This document shows, one piece after another, positions 1-9,366 of a stretch of DNA of 64,000 nucleotides; within the stretch, counting starts at the first letter, position 1; every line of letters starts with the position of its first letter. The notes under the pieces are model-generated. The model was not told where the DNA came from, ran no database searches, and saw only the letters and a program-made list of their open reading frames with translations. A program made the translations under genes and the position numbers. Origin of the DNA: Arcobacter cryaerophilus gv. crypticus. GTDB lineage: Bacteria > Campylobacterota > Campylobacteria > Campylobacterales > Arcobacteraceae. The stretch covers positions 124,001-188,000 of the forward strand of contig NZ_NXGI01000002.1 of assembly GCF_002993025.1 (NCBI RefSeq), written 5' to 3'.

Positions 1-1
1 T

Positions 2-121
2 ATACTTAGCTCATCTTTTGCAAGAACAGACCTTGATAGCGAAATATTAGATCTTGAAGGAATATCTCAAAATAGAGATACTGAGTTTAGAAATAGTATT
101 AGAAGACCTATGGTCTTATAA
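2..121 (+). CDS. C-terminal fragment of an unidentified protein, cut by the window edge
   Basis: An open frame enters from the left edge and ends at a TAA at 119-121, giving about 39 residues that end in RRPMVL. The fragment is charged and has no recognisable motif, so I cannot name the product. It converges on recJ and the two genes overlap by a few bases, which is typical of the tight packing here. Only the tail is visible; the true start lies outside the window. Confidence 0.55.
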   Translation: MLSSSFARTDLDSEILDLEGISQNRDTEFRNSIRRPMVL

Positions 122-1681
122 AAACTCTTGAATTAAAAAAGATGGAGTAATTACTCCTCTAAACTCATTTTTTGAAATTGATATTATCAAATCCAATTTA
201 TTATTTAAGTTTGTATTTGAGTTAAAAAACTTTAAGGCTTCAAACACAAATCCATCACTACTTAAAGTTAATTTTAGATGATTTTTATCTTTACCTATAA
301 GTTCTGATTTTATAAGATTTGCATTTGAAACTCTAAAAAATGGTCGATTATTTTCAAGTCCATAAGGTTCAAAACTTTCAATAATAGAGATAAATTCTAA
401 ATCTACACTACTAACATCAAGTTCACCCAAAGTTATAAACTCATTGTGTAATATATCGTCCGATGCTTCAAGCTCTTTGTTTATTATCTCTTTAAACTCA
501 TTTAAGTTTTTTTCCAATAAAGATAGACCAGCAGCATTTTTATGTCCACCAAAACCTAAAAGAATATGAGAAGCTTTTGAGATTAAATCATATAAATTTA
601 TATTTGAGTTTGCTCTTGCACTACCTTTTGCAATGCCATTTTGTATTGAAAATATAAAGGCAGGTTTTTTTTGACTATTTGATAGCTTTGAAGCAACAAT
701 ACCAATAATTCCCTCATGCCAATCTTCAGCCCAAACAATTACAGCTCTATCTTCTTTATTTGATTTTTGTTCTGCTTCATTAGAAATTCTTTCTTGAATA
801 GTTTTTCTGTAATTATTTAATTCATCTAAAACAGCTAAACTTTCATATGCGCTAGATTGGTCTTTTGACAATAAAAACTTTAATGCAAGAGTTGCATCAT
901 CCATTCTTCCTGCACTATTTAACTTTGGAGCAATTGTAAATCCAATATCATCAGAAACTAAAATATCCTTCTTTAGGTGCAAATTTAAAAGCTTAAAAGC
1001 TTCTCTAGAAGAGTTTTTTATCTTTTTTAATCCTTGTCTTACCATAGTGTAGTTAAGGCTAGTCATTGGCATAATATCTGCAATTATTGCTAAACATAAA
1101 AGGTCTAAATATGAACTCATATTTATATCATAGTTCATCTCATTTTTTATTGCAGCACAAAAATACCAAGCAACTTGAGCACCACAAATTTCTTTAAATT
1201 CAAAATTACAATCTTTTTGTTTTGGGTTAATAATTGCAAGAGCTATTGGAACTTTATCTCCAACAGTATGGTGATCTGTGATTATTAAATCAATGTTTTT
1301 CTCTTTTAGTTTTAAAGATGCTTCATATGCAGTTATTCCATTATCAACAGTAATTACTAAACCACTATCAATCATATCAACAATTTTAACAGATAAACCA
1401 TAACCATGTTCAAATCTATTTGGAATAATATAATCAACTTTTATGCCCAAAGAGTTGAAAAAATCTATCATAATAGTAGTAGACACAATACCATCTACAT
1501 CATAATCCCCAACAATAGTTATTTTCTCACCATTTAAAATAGCTTGTTTTACTCTTTTTGTAGCAATATTTATATCTTTGAAGTTATTAAAAGATGGAAT
1601 AGATGCAAGTTTTGAATATGGATTATTCAAATGTCTTGCATTTAAGATTTCAAAAAGTCTATCCTTTGTGATTTTCGACAT
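116..1681 (-). CDS. recJ: Single-stranded-DNA-specific 5'-3' exonuclease RecJ
   Basis: RecJ degrades single-stranded DNA 5' to 3' in recombinational repair and mismatch repair. The 521-residue product carries the DHH-family signatures in order: DYDVDG at about residues 59-64, DHH at about 136-138, and the DHHA1 motif GGHKNAAG at about 378-385. The C-terminal part fits the nucleic-acid-binding OB region. It is somewhat shorter than the E. coli enzyme (about 577 aa), as is common in this phylum. The start codon overlaps the pyrG stop (shared base at 1681), so pyrG and recJ are probably cotranscribed, with pyrG first. Confidence 0.95.
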   Translation of the reverse strand: MSKITKDRLFEILNARHLNNPYSKLASIPSFNNFKDINIATKRVKQAILNGEKITIVGDYDVDGIVSTTIMIDFFNSLGIKVDYIIPNRFEHGYGLSVKIVDMIDSGLVITVDNGITAYEASLKLKEKNIDLIITDHHTVGDKVPIALAIINPKQKDCNFEFKEICGAQVAWYFCAAIKNEMNYDINMSSYLDLLCLAIIADIMPMTSLNYTMVRQGLKKIKNSSREAFKLLNLHLKKDILVSDDIGFTIAPKLNSAGRMDDATLALKFLLSKDQSSAYESLAVLDELNNYRKTIQERISNEAEQKSNKEDRAVIVWAEDWHEGIIGIVASKLSNSQKKPAFIFSIQNGIAKGSARANSNINLYDLISKASHILLGFGGHKNAAGLSLLEKNLNEFKEIINKELEASDDILHNEFITLGELDVSSVDLEFISIIESFEPYGLENNRPFFRVSNANLIKSELIGKDKNHLKLTLSSDGFVFEALKFFNSNTNLNNKLDLIISISKNEFRGVITPSFLIQEFL

Positions 1682-3297
1682 TATTTAGAAGAATTAGCTT
1701 TTCTTACAAAATCCAGAATTATAGGATTTGGTGTCTCTAAATGAGATGTAAATTCAGGATGAAATTGAACTCCTACAAACCAAGGATGATCTTTTAATTC
1801 AACCGCTTCAATTAAACCATTTGATTGACCTGAAATAATCATTCCAGCTGTTTCTAATTGTTCTTTATATTTAGGATTAGCTTCATATCTGTGTCTATGT
1901 CTTTCAAAATATACATCTTCATTTCCATATGCTTTTTGTAGTTTTGAACCTTTTAATGGCTCAAATGGATACTCTCCTAATCTCATAGTTCCACCCATTG
2001 GTGATTTGCTAGTTCTTAGTTGTTTGTTTCCACTTTGATCCATAAATTCATCAATTAAATAGATTAAAGGATTTTTTGTTTCACTATTAAATTCAATAGA
2101 GTTTGCATCTTCAATTCCTAAAACATTTCTAGCAAATTCGATTATTGCTAGTTGCATTCCTAGGCAAATCCCTAAAAATACTATTTTATTTTCTCTCGCA
2201 TATTTGATAGCATCAAGTTTTCCTTTTACACCTCTTGCACCAAATCCACCAGCTACTAAAATAGCATCTACATTTCCAATAACCTCATAAGCTCCTAAAT
2301 CTTCTATTCTTTCGCTATCACACCAGTGAATATTTATTTTTGTATTTAGATGAGCTCCTGCGTGAATTAAAGATTCCGTTAAAGATTTATATGACTCTTT
2401 TAAATCAAGATATTTTCCAACAAAAGCAATAGTAACTTCATCTTGAGGAACTAGAATATTTTTTACAAGTCTATCCCATTTTTCCATATTTGGTTTGATT
2501 TTAATATTAAAATGCTCTTGAAGAGGAGTTAAAATTCCCTCTTTTATAAAATGAAGAGGAACTTGATATATAGACTTTGCATCTCCTGCTTCAATAACTG
2601 CATTTCTATCAATATCACAAGATAGAGCTAATTTGTCTTTAAGTGCTTTTGGAAGTTCCTGTTCTGTTCTGCAAACAAGCATATGAGGAGTTATTCCAAT
2701 TCTTCTTAACTCTTGAACTGAGTGTTGAGTTGGTTTTGTTTTAAGCTCACCAGCCGCTTTTATAAAAGGAACTAAGCTAACATGAATATTCATAGTGTTT
2801 GATTTTGGAAGTTCGTGTCTAATTGATCTAATAGCTTCTAAGAATGGAAGACTTTCAATATCTCCAACAGTTCCACCAATTTCAATTATTAAAAATTCAT
2901 TTCCATCCGCAGCTTGATAAATTCTATCTTTTATCTCATCAACAACATGAGGAATTACTTGAATAGTTTTTCCTAGATATCCACCTTCTCTTTCTCTTTT
3001 TATTACGCTTTGATACACTTGACCTGTTGTAAAACTATTTATTTTTGTTAAAGTTATATCAATAAATCTTTCATAATTTCCTAAATCAAGGTCAGTTTCA
3101 GCTCCATCAGCTGTTACAAAAACTTCTCCATGCTCTAAAGGACTCATAGTTCCTGGATCTACATTTAAGTACGGGTCGATTTTTAACATACTTACTTTAA
3201 ACCCAGATTGCTTTAATATTGTAGCAATTGAAGCTGATGTAATTCCTTTTCCTAAAGAGCTTAAAACTCCACCTGTTACAAAAATGAATTTTGTCAT
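1681..3297 (-). CDS. pyrG: CTP synthase (glutamine-hydrolysing)
   Basis: PyrG converts UTP to CTP using ATP and glutamine, the last step of de novo pyrimidine nucleotide synthesis. The 538-residue protein has the usual two parts: an N-terminal amidoligase domain starting [13 protein letters not shown], with the [22 protein letters not shown] stretch, and a C-terminal class I glutaminase with the nucleophile in GICLGMQLA and the FHPEF motif near residue 516. Length matches the family and all catalytic motifs are intact. It is directly upstream of recJ with a one-base overlap. Confidence 0.97.
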   Translation of the reverse strand: MTKFIFVTGGVLSSLGKGITSASIATILKQSGFKVSMLKIDPYLNVDPGTMSPLEHGEVFVTADGAETDLDLGNYERFIDITLTKINSFTTGQVYQSVIKREREGGYLGKTIQVIPHVVDEIKDRIYQAADGNEFLIIEIGGTVGDIESLPFLEAIRSIRHELPKSNTMNIHVSLVPFIKAAGELKTKPTQHSVQELRRIGITPHMLVCRTEQELPKALKDKLALSCDIDRNAVIEAGDAKSIYQVPLHFIKEGILTPLQEHFNIKIKPNMEKWDRLVKNILVPQDEVTIAFVGKYLDLKESYKSLTESLIHAGAHLNTKINIHWCDSERIEDLGAYEVIGNVDAILVAGGFGARGVKGKLDAIKYARENKIVFLGICLGMQLAIIEFARNVLGIEDANSIEFNSETKNPLIYLIDEFMDQSGNKQLRTSKSPMGGTMRLGEYPFEPLKGSKLQKAYGNEDVYFERHRHRYEANPKYKEQLETAGMIISGQSNGLIEAVELKDHPWFVGVQFHPEFTSHLETPNPIILDFVRKANSSK

Positions 3298-3380
3298 TAA
3301 AATACTCCATAAAAATTATTAAATTTGTAAAATATATAAGCTGTGATTTTATCTAAAAGTTTATAATAAGCAATTTAAAC

Positions 3381-3406
3381 AAGCATCGTGCCGAAGCACT
3401 TTGCTT
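3381..3406. terminator. Hairpin between pyrG and ccoG
   Basis: Dyad symmetry AAGCA..GTGC-CGAA-GCAC..TGCTT with a two-base internal mismatch. It lies just downstream of the leftward ccoG stop (3410). There is no strong U tract on either strand, so it is at best a weak terminator; it could also be a dispersed repeat element. Confidence 0.4.
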
Positions 3407-3409
3407 ATG

Positions 3410-4792
3410 TTATTTAAGTTTATCTGATCTTGGGAAGAAAAAAGTAGCTTTTCTAAATACTTTTACTTTTTCTGGATCCTCTTTTGCATAAGCTTTAAGA
3501 GTTACTGTAATAGGAGTATCTTTTAGATTATTATCTACTAAAAGTTTATCTGTTTCAAGAATTACAATTTTTTTTGCCATTTTTCCAGGACTTAAAGTAA
3601 ATGGTTCAAATCTTGTGATTTTTATATCAGGATTATCTACTATTTCTAATTCATAAGTTAAAGTTTTTGACTCAGTATTTTGGAAAAGTAATAAATAGTT
3701 ATTTGATACAACATTTCCCTCTTTTATTTTATAAAGTTCTGTATCTTTATTCACATTTAGAAGCATATACTCTTTTTCTCCACTCATAACAAAAAGCAGA
3801 GCAAAAGTAATAGCAATAGATATAAAATACATAATTGTTGTTTTTCTAAGAAGTTTTGTTGGTTTATTTTCAACAATAGTGTTTGTATTTGACCATTGAA
3901 CCAAAGAAGGTTTTCCAAGTTTTCCCATAACTGTTGCACAAGCATCTACACACTCAAGACAGTTTATGCACTCAAGCTGCATTCCTTTTCTAATATCAAT
4001 GTGAGTAGGGCAAACAGTAACACAAGCTTCACAAGCAGTACACTCATTTGCTGGGTCTGGTAAATCTTTTATTTTCCAAACAACTTTTTCTTTTTTTTCA
4101 TCGTATATTTTTCCACCTCTGTTCGTAGAGTAGATTGCTTGATATGTATTGTCATCATATAAAACAGATTGCACCCTTGAATATGGACAAATATATACAC
4201 AGAAATCTTCTTTTAAAATAATTACATCGTAGATTAAAAATGCAGTTATACTTAAAACAATTCCTATTAAAAACATATGCTCAAGAGGGTCTTGAATATA
4301 TGCAAAGAAATCTTGTGGCGGTACGAAATACCACATAAAGTTTGATGCAGCAACTAAAGATAAAATAGACCATAAAATAACACCAATAAATTTTTTGAAT
4401 TTATTTCCATTTTTACTTAAATCAATATTTTTTTGTTTATTTTTTATTCTTCTAAGTTTTAAAAGTGTAGATTCAATTAAATCTCTGTAAATTACTCTAA
4501 AAATTGTTTGAGGACATGCCCAACCACACCAAGCTCTTCCACCAATTGAAGTTATTGCAAAAATTCCTATAAATAACAACATTAATAAAAATGGCATTAA
4601 GTATAACTCTTGCATATCAAAAGAAGTTCCCATAAGATGAAACTGTTTTTTATCAAAAGATAATAAGAATAATTGATTTCCATTTACTTTAATAAACGGA
4701 ATTACTAATGATACTATTGAAACAATAGCATAAACAAAATATCTCTTTTTACGATAAGAAGTTTTTTCTACAAACCCGTCTTTTTCGCTCAT
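3410..4792 (-). CDS. ccoG: Cytochrome c oxidase accessory protein CcoG (FixG/RdxA family)
   Basis: CcoG is an inner-membrane iron-sulfur protein needed for copper delivery and assembly of cbb3-type cytochrome oxidase. The product has several membrane segments, the polyferredoxin-like CGWACPQT motif, and two 4Fe-4S clusters (CTACEACVTVCP and CINCLECVDAC), followed by a C-terminal Ig-like FixG domain. I place the start at the ATG at 4792 (MSEKDGF, 460 aa) because AAGGAT lies just upstream. A longer in-frame start at 4864 adds 24 residues of unconvincing sequence. No ccoNOQP genes are nearby. The neighbouring divergent gene encodes a thioredoxin-like periplasmic protein, consistent with an envelope redox role for the pair. 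Confidence 0.93.
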   Translation of the reverse strand: MSEKDGFVEKTSYRKKRYFVYAIVSIVSLVIPFIKVNGNQLFLLSFDKKQFHLMGTSFDMQELYLMPFLLMLLFIGIFAITSIGGRAWCGWACPQTIFRVIYRDLIESTLLKLRRIKNKQKNIDLSKNGNKFKKFIGVILWSILSLVAASNFMWYFVPPQDFFAYIQDPLEHMFLIGIVLSITAFLIYDVIILKEDFCVYICPYSRVQSVLYDDNTYQAIYSTNRGGKIYDEKKEKVVWKIKDLPDPANECTACEACVTVCPTHIDIRKGMQLECINCLECVDACATVMGKLGKPSLVQWSNTNTIVENKPTKLLRKTTIMYFISIAITFALLFVMSGEKEYMLLNVNKDTELYKIKEGNVVSNNYLLLFQNTESKTLTYELEIVDNPDIKITRFEPFTLSPGKMAKKIVILETDKLLVDNNLKDTPITVTLKAYAKEDPEKVKVFRKATFFFPRSDKLK

Positions 4793-5000
4793 TTTAAATC
4801 CTTTTACATAAATTTTTTTTAAGATTTCATATAAACACAATTTATTCTTATAGATTTTTATCATAAGATTAAATTATATTTATAGTAAATTTTTTTTTAT
4901 AAAAAGAATTCTATCATTTTTAGATTAAAGAATTCAAATTTATAGCTTTTTATAATCATAATTTGAATAGAATCAAATTTATTTTAAAATAGGAGAGATT

Positions 5001-6017
5001 ATGAAGTTTGTTTTTAGTCGTTTATTTTTAATTTTTGTTGCAATACTCGTTGCTTCAAATTTAAATGCAAAAGAGGGTAAAGTTATTGGGTCTTCAAGTC
5101 ATGAAATACCTAGTTGGTTTAAGGATAGTTTTTTAGATATAAGTGAAGATATTGAAGAAGCTAGCGAAAAAAATAAGCATTTTATGATATTTTTGGATTT
5201 TGAAGGTTGTCCATATTGTTCAAAAATGCTAAAAGAGAGTTTTGAAGAAGATAACAAAACTAGCCAATTTATCAAAAATAATTTTGATGTTATTGAACTA
5301 AATGTTAAAGGAAGTCGTGAATTAACTTGGGTTGATGGAGATGTTTTAACTGAAAAAGATTTAACAGAAAAATTAAAAATTCAATACAGTCCAACACTTA
5401 TTATTTTTAACTCAAATAAAGAGATAGTAGCTAGAGTAAATGGATATAGAAATAGTACAGATTTTCAATATATTTTGGATTTTATACAAACAAAATCTTA
5501 TGAAAAAATCGATTTTACAACATACTTAAGTAGTGTAAATAAAAAAGATACATACACTTTTATTCCAAATAAAATGTTTAAAGAGTTAAATGATTTATCA
5601 AAAATAAAAACTCCTGTTGCAATTATTTTTGAAGATAAAAGTTGTATTCAATGCGACCATTTTCATAATAAAATCTTAACAAACAAAGATGTAATTGATG
5701 AGTTTTCAAAATTTACAATTATTAGAGTTGATGCAAATAGTACAAAAGAGTTAATTTTACCAACAGGTGAAAAAACTACACCAAAATCTTTGGTTGAGAA
5801 AATGAATTTAGATTACAGACCAGGAATTTTGCTTTATAATGATAAAAAGTTAATTTCAACAATAGATGCTTTACTTTTTCCTTTTCACTTCAAAGAGGTT
5901 TTAAGATATGTTAGTGGAAAACACTATGTACAGTATCCAAAAACTTATTTGGATTATTTAAGAGTTAGACAGGATGAACTTTTAAAGCAAGGTATTGATA
6001 TAAATGTAGCAGAGTAA
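5001..6017 (+). CDS. Exported protein with two thioredoxin-like domains
   Basis: The 338-residue product begins with a signal peptide (hydrophobic core at residues 6-20, cleavage near NA-KE). It has two thioredoxin-fold halves of similar layout, each with a CxxC motif: CPYC at about 70-73 and CIQC at about 215-218. Both halves resemble SoxW/DsbC-like thioredoxins that act on periplasmic cysteines. An internal duplication is the simplest origin. Role and partner are unknown: cytochrome maturation or oxidative-stress repair are possible. It is divergent from ccoG across a 208-bp AT-rich spacer. The RBS AGGAGAG is well placed before the ATG. Confidence 0.8.
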   Translation: MKFVFSRLFLIFVAILVASNLNAKEGKVIGSSSHEIPSWFKDSFLDISEDIEEASEKNKHFMIFLDFEGCPYCSKMLKESFEEDNKTSQFIKNNFDVIELNVKGSRELTWVDGDVLTEKDLTEKLKIQYSPTLIIFNSNKEIVARVNGYRNSTDFQYILDFIQTKSYEKIDFTTYLSSVNKKDTYTFIPNKMFKELNDLSKIKTPVAIIFEDKSCIQCDHFHNKILTNKDVIDEFSKFTIIRVDANSTKELILPTGEKTTPKSLVEKMNLDYRPGILLYNDKKLISTIDALLFPFHFKEVLRYVSGKHYVQYPKTYLDYLRVRQDELLKQGIDINVAE

Positions 6018-6049
6018 AAATTAGCTCCTAATAAAAGTGGGAGCTAATT
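6010..6049 (-). terminator. Rho-independent terminator of coaE
   Basis: A perfect 10-bp stem (AATTAGCTCC at 6019-6028 with GGAGCTAATT at 6040-6049) is followed on the minus strand by a U tract. The stem overlaps the coaE stop codon. It may also slow transcripts from the rightward thioredoxin gene. Confidence 0.8.
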
Positions 6050-6646
6050 CAACACCTTTGAGATTAAATCTTCTACTTCATTTTGAAGATGTTTTAAATC
6101 TTTTGAGTTGTCTATTATATAAGTACCCAAAGATTTTTTTTCTTCAATATCCATCTGATTTGAAATTTTCAATATAGCCTCTTCTTTGGTAATATTATCT
6201 CTATTTTGTAATCTTTTTATTTGTAAATCTTTTGGAGTGTAAATAACAATTGATTTAGAAATAGGGTAGTGCATTTTTTCAAAAAATAGAGGAATATCAA
6301 CAATATAAGGTTTATTTTGTTCTTCAAAGACTTTTGCCTCTTTTTCAATTTTCTGAAAAATTAGTGGATGAAGTAGTGCTTCAAGTTTTAGTTTATTTTT
6401 TTCATTAGAAAATATTATTTTACCTAACTCTTTTCTTAAAACTTTTCCATTTTCAACATATTGTTTTCCAAAAAGTTGTTCTATTTTTTGACTATTTTCA
6501 TCTAATAGTTTATGAGCTATTTTATCAGCATCTATTATCAAAAAACCATGAAGTTTTAGAAGGTTGCAAACTGTACTTTTACCAGTTGCAATTCCTCCTG
6601 TTAGTGCAATTGCATTTTTAAAACTATCTTCTTGTGATTGTTTCAT
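6044..6646 (-). CDS. coaE: Dephospho-CoA kinase
   Basis: CoaE phosphorylates the 3'-hydroxyl of dephospho-CoA, the last step of coenzyme A synthesis. The protein starts with a P-loop (TGGIATGKST), followed by the family DADKIAH motif and the lid region LQNRDNITKEEA. I prefer the ATG at 6646 (about 200 aa), immediately after the upstream gene's stop at 6648, over the ATG at 6661, which would overlap that gene. The pair is probably one transcript. Confidence 0.93.
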   Translation of the reverse strand: MKQSQEDSFKNAIALTGGIATGKSTVCNLLKLHGFLIIDADKIAHKLLDENSQKIEQLFGKQYVENGKVLRKELGKIIFSNEKNKLKLEALLHPLIFQKIEKEAKVFEEQNKPYIVDIPLFFEKMHYPISKSIVIYTPKDLQIKRLQNRDNITKEEAILKISNQMDIEEKKSLGTYIIDNSKDLKHLQNEVEDLISKVLN

Positions 6647-6647
6647 A

Positions 6648-7196
6648 CTATCTTTTTGCAATACCAGTTAAATCTTTATGTTGTTTTGCTGGGAAAACAA
6701 AAGAAGCTGTATGAATTTCACTTGAATAATATTCTAAATCATCAAGAAAATCTGCTCTTTGAAGATTTAAGTCAGCCGTTGGGTGATATTTTTTTGAAGC
6801 AATTATTGAAGCTTGATGCCCAAATTTATAAGGCATTGCTATCCAAAATTTTTCACCTACTAGCTTTAAATCATCAATTAATCTATTATCATCTCTTGAA
6901 AAAACTTTTGAAGCAAAGGCAATAAGTCCATCATCTTTTAAAACATCAAAAAGCTTTCCTACAATTTTTATATCTAGTTTTGTATTTGGTAAAATTACTA
7001 CGTCGTAAGATTTGTTTTCAATTTTTTCTAAATCGTTTAGTTCTATAAACTTGTAATTAGACTCTTTTTTATGTCTATCAAGCTCATTTATTAAATCACT
7101 ATTTTCTTGTGATACTACTAAAATATCTTTAGCAAGTTTATGTGTGCAAAGTGGTATATGTACCATCATTTCACTAAATGCAATATTATCTTTCAT
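6648..7196 (-). CDS. Short spermidine-synthase-like protein (SpeE family, N-terminal domain missing)
   Basis: The 182-residue product resembles the C-terminal Rossmann methyltransferase-like domain of epsilonproteobacterial SpeE: a central LVV/DVVILP core and a C-terminal tail (DFLDDLEYYSSEIHTASFVFPAKQ) matching the 'YYN-IH-AAFALP' end of Helicobacter SpeE as I remember it. Full SpeE proteins are about 260-290 aa with an N-terminal beta-barrel that binds polyamine; that part is absent here. The ATG at 7196 follows a good upstream region, so this looks like a shortened gene rather than a miscalled start. Activity as an aminopropyltransferase is uncertain. It sits just upstream of coaE. Confidence 0.7.
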   Translation of the reverse strand: MKDNIAFSEMMVHIPLCTHKLAKDILVVSQENSDLINELDRHKKESNYKFIELNDLEKIENKSYDVVILPNTKLDIKIVGKLFDVLKDDGLIAFASKVFSRDDNRLIDDLKLVGEKFWIAMPYKFGHQASIIASKKYHPTADLNLQRADFLDDLEYYSSEIHTASFVFPAKQHKDLTGIAKR

Positions 7197-7292
7197 TTTT
7201 GAATTCCTTAAAATTTATAAATAGTCTGCTATAATACCGAAAAATTTTTAATAAATCTTAAGATTTAAGAATATTACGAAAAAAGGTAAAAA

Positions 7293-8288
7293 ATGGCAAC
7301 AGTTAGTTACAAAGATGCAGGAGTTGATATAGATGCAGGAAATCAATTTGTAGAGAATATCAAACCTTATGTAAAATCTACAATGATTCCTGGAGTTCTT
7401 GGAGGAATTGGCTCTTTTGCTGGTGCTTTTGAACTTCCAAGTGGTTACAAAAAACCTGTGATTTTAGCTGGAACAGATGGTGTTGGAACAAAATTAAAAT
7501 TAGCAATTGATGCTAAAAAATTTGACACTGTTGGGATTGATTTAGTTGCCATGTGTACAAATGATTTGCTTTGTAACTTTGGAGAGCCACTATTTTTTCT
7601 TGATTACTATGCAACTGCAAAACTTGAAGTAAATGAAGCAACTCAAGTTGTTAAAGGAATAGCTGAAGGTTGTATTAGAAGTGAGTGCGCACTAATTGGA
7701 GGTGAGACAGCTGAGATGCCTGGAATGTACAAAGAGGGAGATTTTGATTTAGCTGGTTTTTGTGTAGGAATTGCTGAAAAAGATGAGCTAGATCGTGTTT
7801 CAAAAGTTCAAGCAGGAGATGTTTTAATTGCACTTCCAAGCTCTGGAGTTCACTCAAATGGATTTAGCTTAGTTAGAAAATTACTTCTTGAAAAATTAGG
7901 AATGAGTTTAGAAGATGATTTTTTAGGAAAAAAATTAAAAGATGTTTTACTTGAGCCAACAAGAATTTATGTAAAAGAGTTCAAAGCCAACAAAGATAAA
8001 ATAAATGCTCTAGCTCATATTACAGGTGGTGGAATTACTGAAAATCTTCCTAGAGTTTTACCAGAAAATTTAACAGCAGTTGTGCAAAGAAGTAAAATAA
8101 AAGTTCTTCCAATTTTTGAATTTATGGCAAATCATGTAGAGCAGCAAGAGATGTATAGAACATTTAATATGGGTGTTGGAATGATACTTGTAGTAAATCC
8201 TTCAAATGTAGATGCGATTTTAGCTTCAACTGATGGTTATGTAATTGGTGAGTTAAAATCTGGAGAGAGAAAAGTAGAGTTTATATAA
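7293..8288 (+). CDS. purM: Phosphoribosylformylglycinamidine cyclo-ligase (AIR synthetase)
   Basis: PurM closes the imidazole ring to make aminoimidazole ribotide in purine synthesis. The 331-residue product starts MATVSYKDAGVDIDAG, the family signature, followed by GTDGVGTKLKLA, the GGETAEMPGMY motif and the C-terminal HITGGGITENLPR motif, all intact and of normal length. It is transcribed alone and is followed by a strong hairpin terminator shared with the converging dehydrogenase gene. Confidence 0.97.
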   Translation: MATVSYKDAGVDIDAGNQFVENIKPYVKSTMIPGVLGGIGSFAGAFELPSGYKKPVILAGTDGVGTKLKLAIDAKKFDTVGIDLVAMCTNDLLCNFGEPLFFLDYYATAKLEVNEATQVVKGIAEGCIRSECALIGGETAEMPGMYKEGDFDLAGFCVGIAEKDELDRVSKVQAGDVLIALPSSGVHSNGFSLVRKLLLEKLGMSLEDDFLGKKLKDVLLEPTRIYVKEFKANKDKINALAHITGGGITENLPRVLPENLTAVVQRSKIKVLPIFEFMANHVEQQEMYRTFNMGVGMILVVNPSNVDAILASTDGYVIGELKSGERKVEFI

Positions 8289-8307
8289 AAACTCTTTTGT
8301 AAAAATT

Positions 8308-8338
8308 AAAAGGCTAGATTTTTATCTAGCCTTTTTTT
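8308..8338. terminator. Bidirectional terminator between purM and the Epd/GAPDH-like gene
   Basis: A 12-bp stem (AAAAGGCTAGAT with ATCTAGCCTTTT) around a short T loop, ending in a run of T on the plus strand and of U on the minus strand. The minus-strand dehydrogenase stop codon (8326-8328) lies inside the stem. Confidence 0.88.
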
Positions 8339-9351
8339 ATATCTATATATTTTAAAATCTCAACAACTTTAGAGGCATATCCCCACTCATTGTCATACCA
8401 AAGTAAAAGTTTTATCATATTTTGTTTAACTTCCAAAAATCTATGATCTATTATAGTTGTAAATTTCTCTTTTTTAAAATCACTTGAAACAAGTGCTTCA
8501 AAATTGTTTAAAACTATTGGAAATTTTTGATTTTTCTCAAACTCTAAAAAAAGATTTTTTATCTCATCTTTGCTTGAAATTTCTTTTGTAAAAAGTGTTA
8601 CATTTATAACTCCAACTGTATCTGTTGGAACTCTTAGAGAATTTGAGCTTATTAAATTTGAATTAAACTTTTCTAAAGCATAAGAACAAGCTTTTATAGT
8701 AGTTGTTTGACTTGGAATTATATTTTGAGTTGAGCTTCTTCCAAATTCAAAGTTTAAATCAACATCTCTTGTTGCACTTTGAACAAAACTTCCATCTAAA
8801 ACTCTTTGATGATTCAAAAGTGGATGAATAGTTACAATATCTCCACAAAGAATCTCTTTTTTATCATCAATTATTTTTAAAGCAGGAAGAAGTGCAGTTG
8901 CATTACAAGAGCTTGTAGATATTATTTTGTGATTTTTTATATCTAGGTTCTCTTCATTTACACCCAAAACTATATTTATATCGGCATCTTTTTGAGGATG
9001 AGTTAAAATTATTTTATCTACTTTTAAATTTCTTAATATATTTAAATCAGTTTTTTGACCACTTGCATCAATTAAAATATCAACTCCATCTAAATTTAAC
9101 TCTGATATATCTTTGTAGTTTGTAATTTTGATTTTTTGTCTGCTATTTTGAATATAAGAGTTTTCAATAACTTTAAATTTATCATTTAGTTTTCCATAAG
9201 TTGAATCATAGTTTATTGAATAAACTATATTTTCAAGTGATGGATTTATCTCATTTATTGCTACAATTTCAAAATTTTCGTCATTTAAAAGCTGTTTTAA
9301 AATTGATTTTCCAATTCTACCAGCTCCATTTAAAACAATTTTTATACTCAT
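8326..9351 (-). CDS. GAPDH-superfamily dehydrogenase, closest in features to erythrose-4-phosphate dehydrogenase
   Basis: The 341-residue protein has the GAPDH fold landmarks: NGAGRIGKS at the nucleotide site, catalytic Cys149 and His176 (the canonical numbers), SLRVPTDTVGVINVTL and the C-terminal WYDNEWGYASKV. The nucleophile motif is unusual: SSCNATAL instead of SCTTNC. The AINEI, LTHPQKDAD and TIHPLLNHQRVLD stretches look more like Epd (erythrose-4-phosphate dehydrogenase, vitamin B6 pathway) than glycolytic GapA. I therefore leave the symbol open between epd and gap. The stop lies in the terminator shared with purM. ywbE lies just upstream on the same strand. Confidence 0.75.
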   Translation of the reverse strand: MSIKIVLNGAGRIGKSILKQLLNDENFEIVAINEINPSLENIVYSINYDSTYGKLNDKFKVIENSYIQNSRQKIKITNYKDISELNLDGVDILIDASGQKTDLNILRNLKVDKIILTHPQKDADINIVLGVNEENLDIKNHKIISTSSCNATALLPALKIIDDKKEILCGDIVTIHPLLNHQRVLDGSFVQSATRDVDLNFEFGRSSTQNIIPSQTTTIKACSYALEKFNSNLISSNSLRVPTDTVGVINVTLFTKEISSKDEIKNLFLEFEKNQKFPIVLNNFEALVSSDFKKEKFTTIIDHRFLEVKQNMIKLLLWYDNEWGYASKVVEILKYIDIKKG

Positions 9352-9366
9352 AATTTAATCTTTTTT

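Noticed and set aside
3381-3406. Hairpin at 3381 as a strong terminator or regulatory RNA
   Set aside because: It has an internal mismatch and no U tract; it is listed only as a weak terminator candidate.
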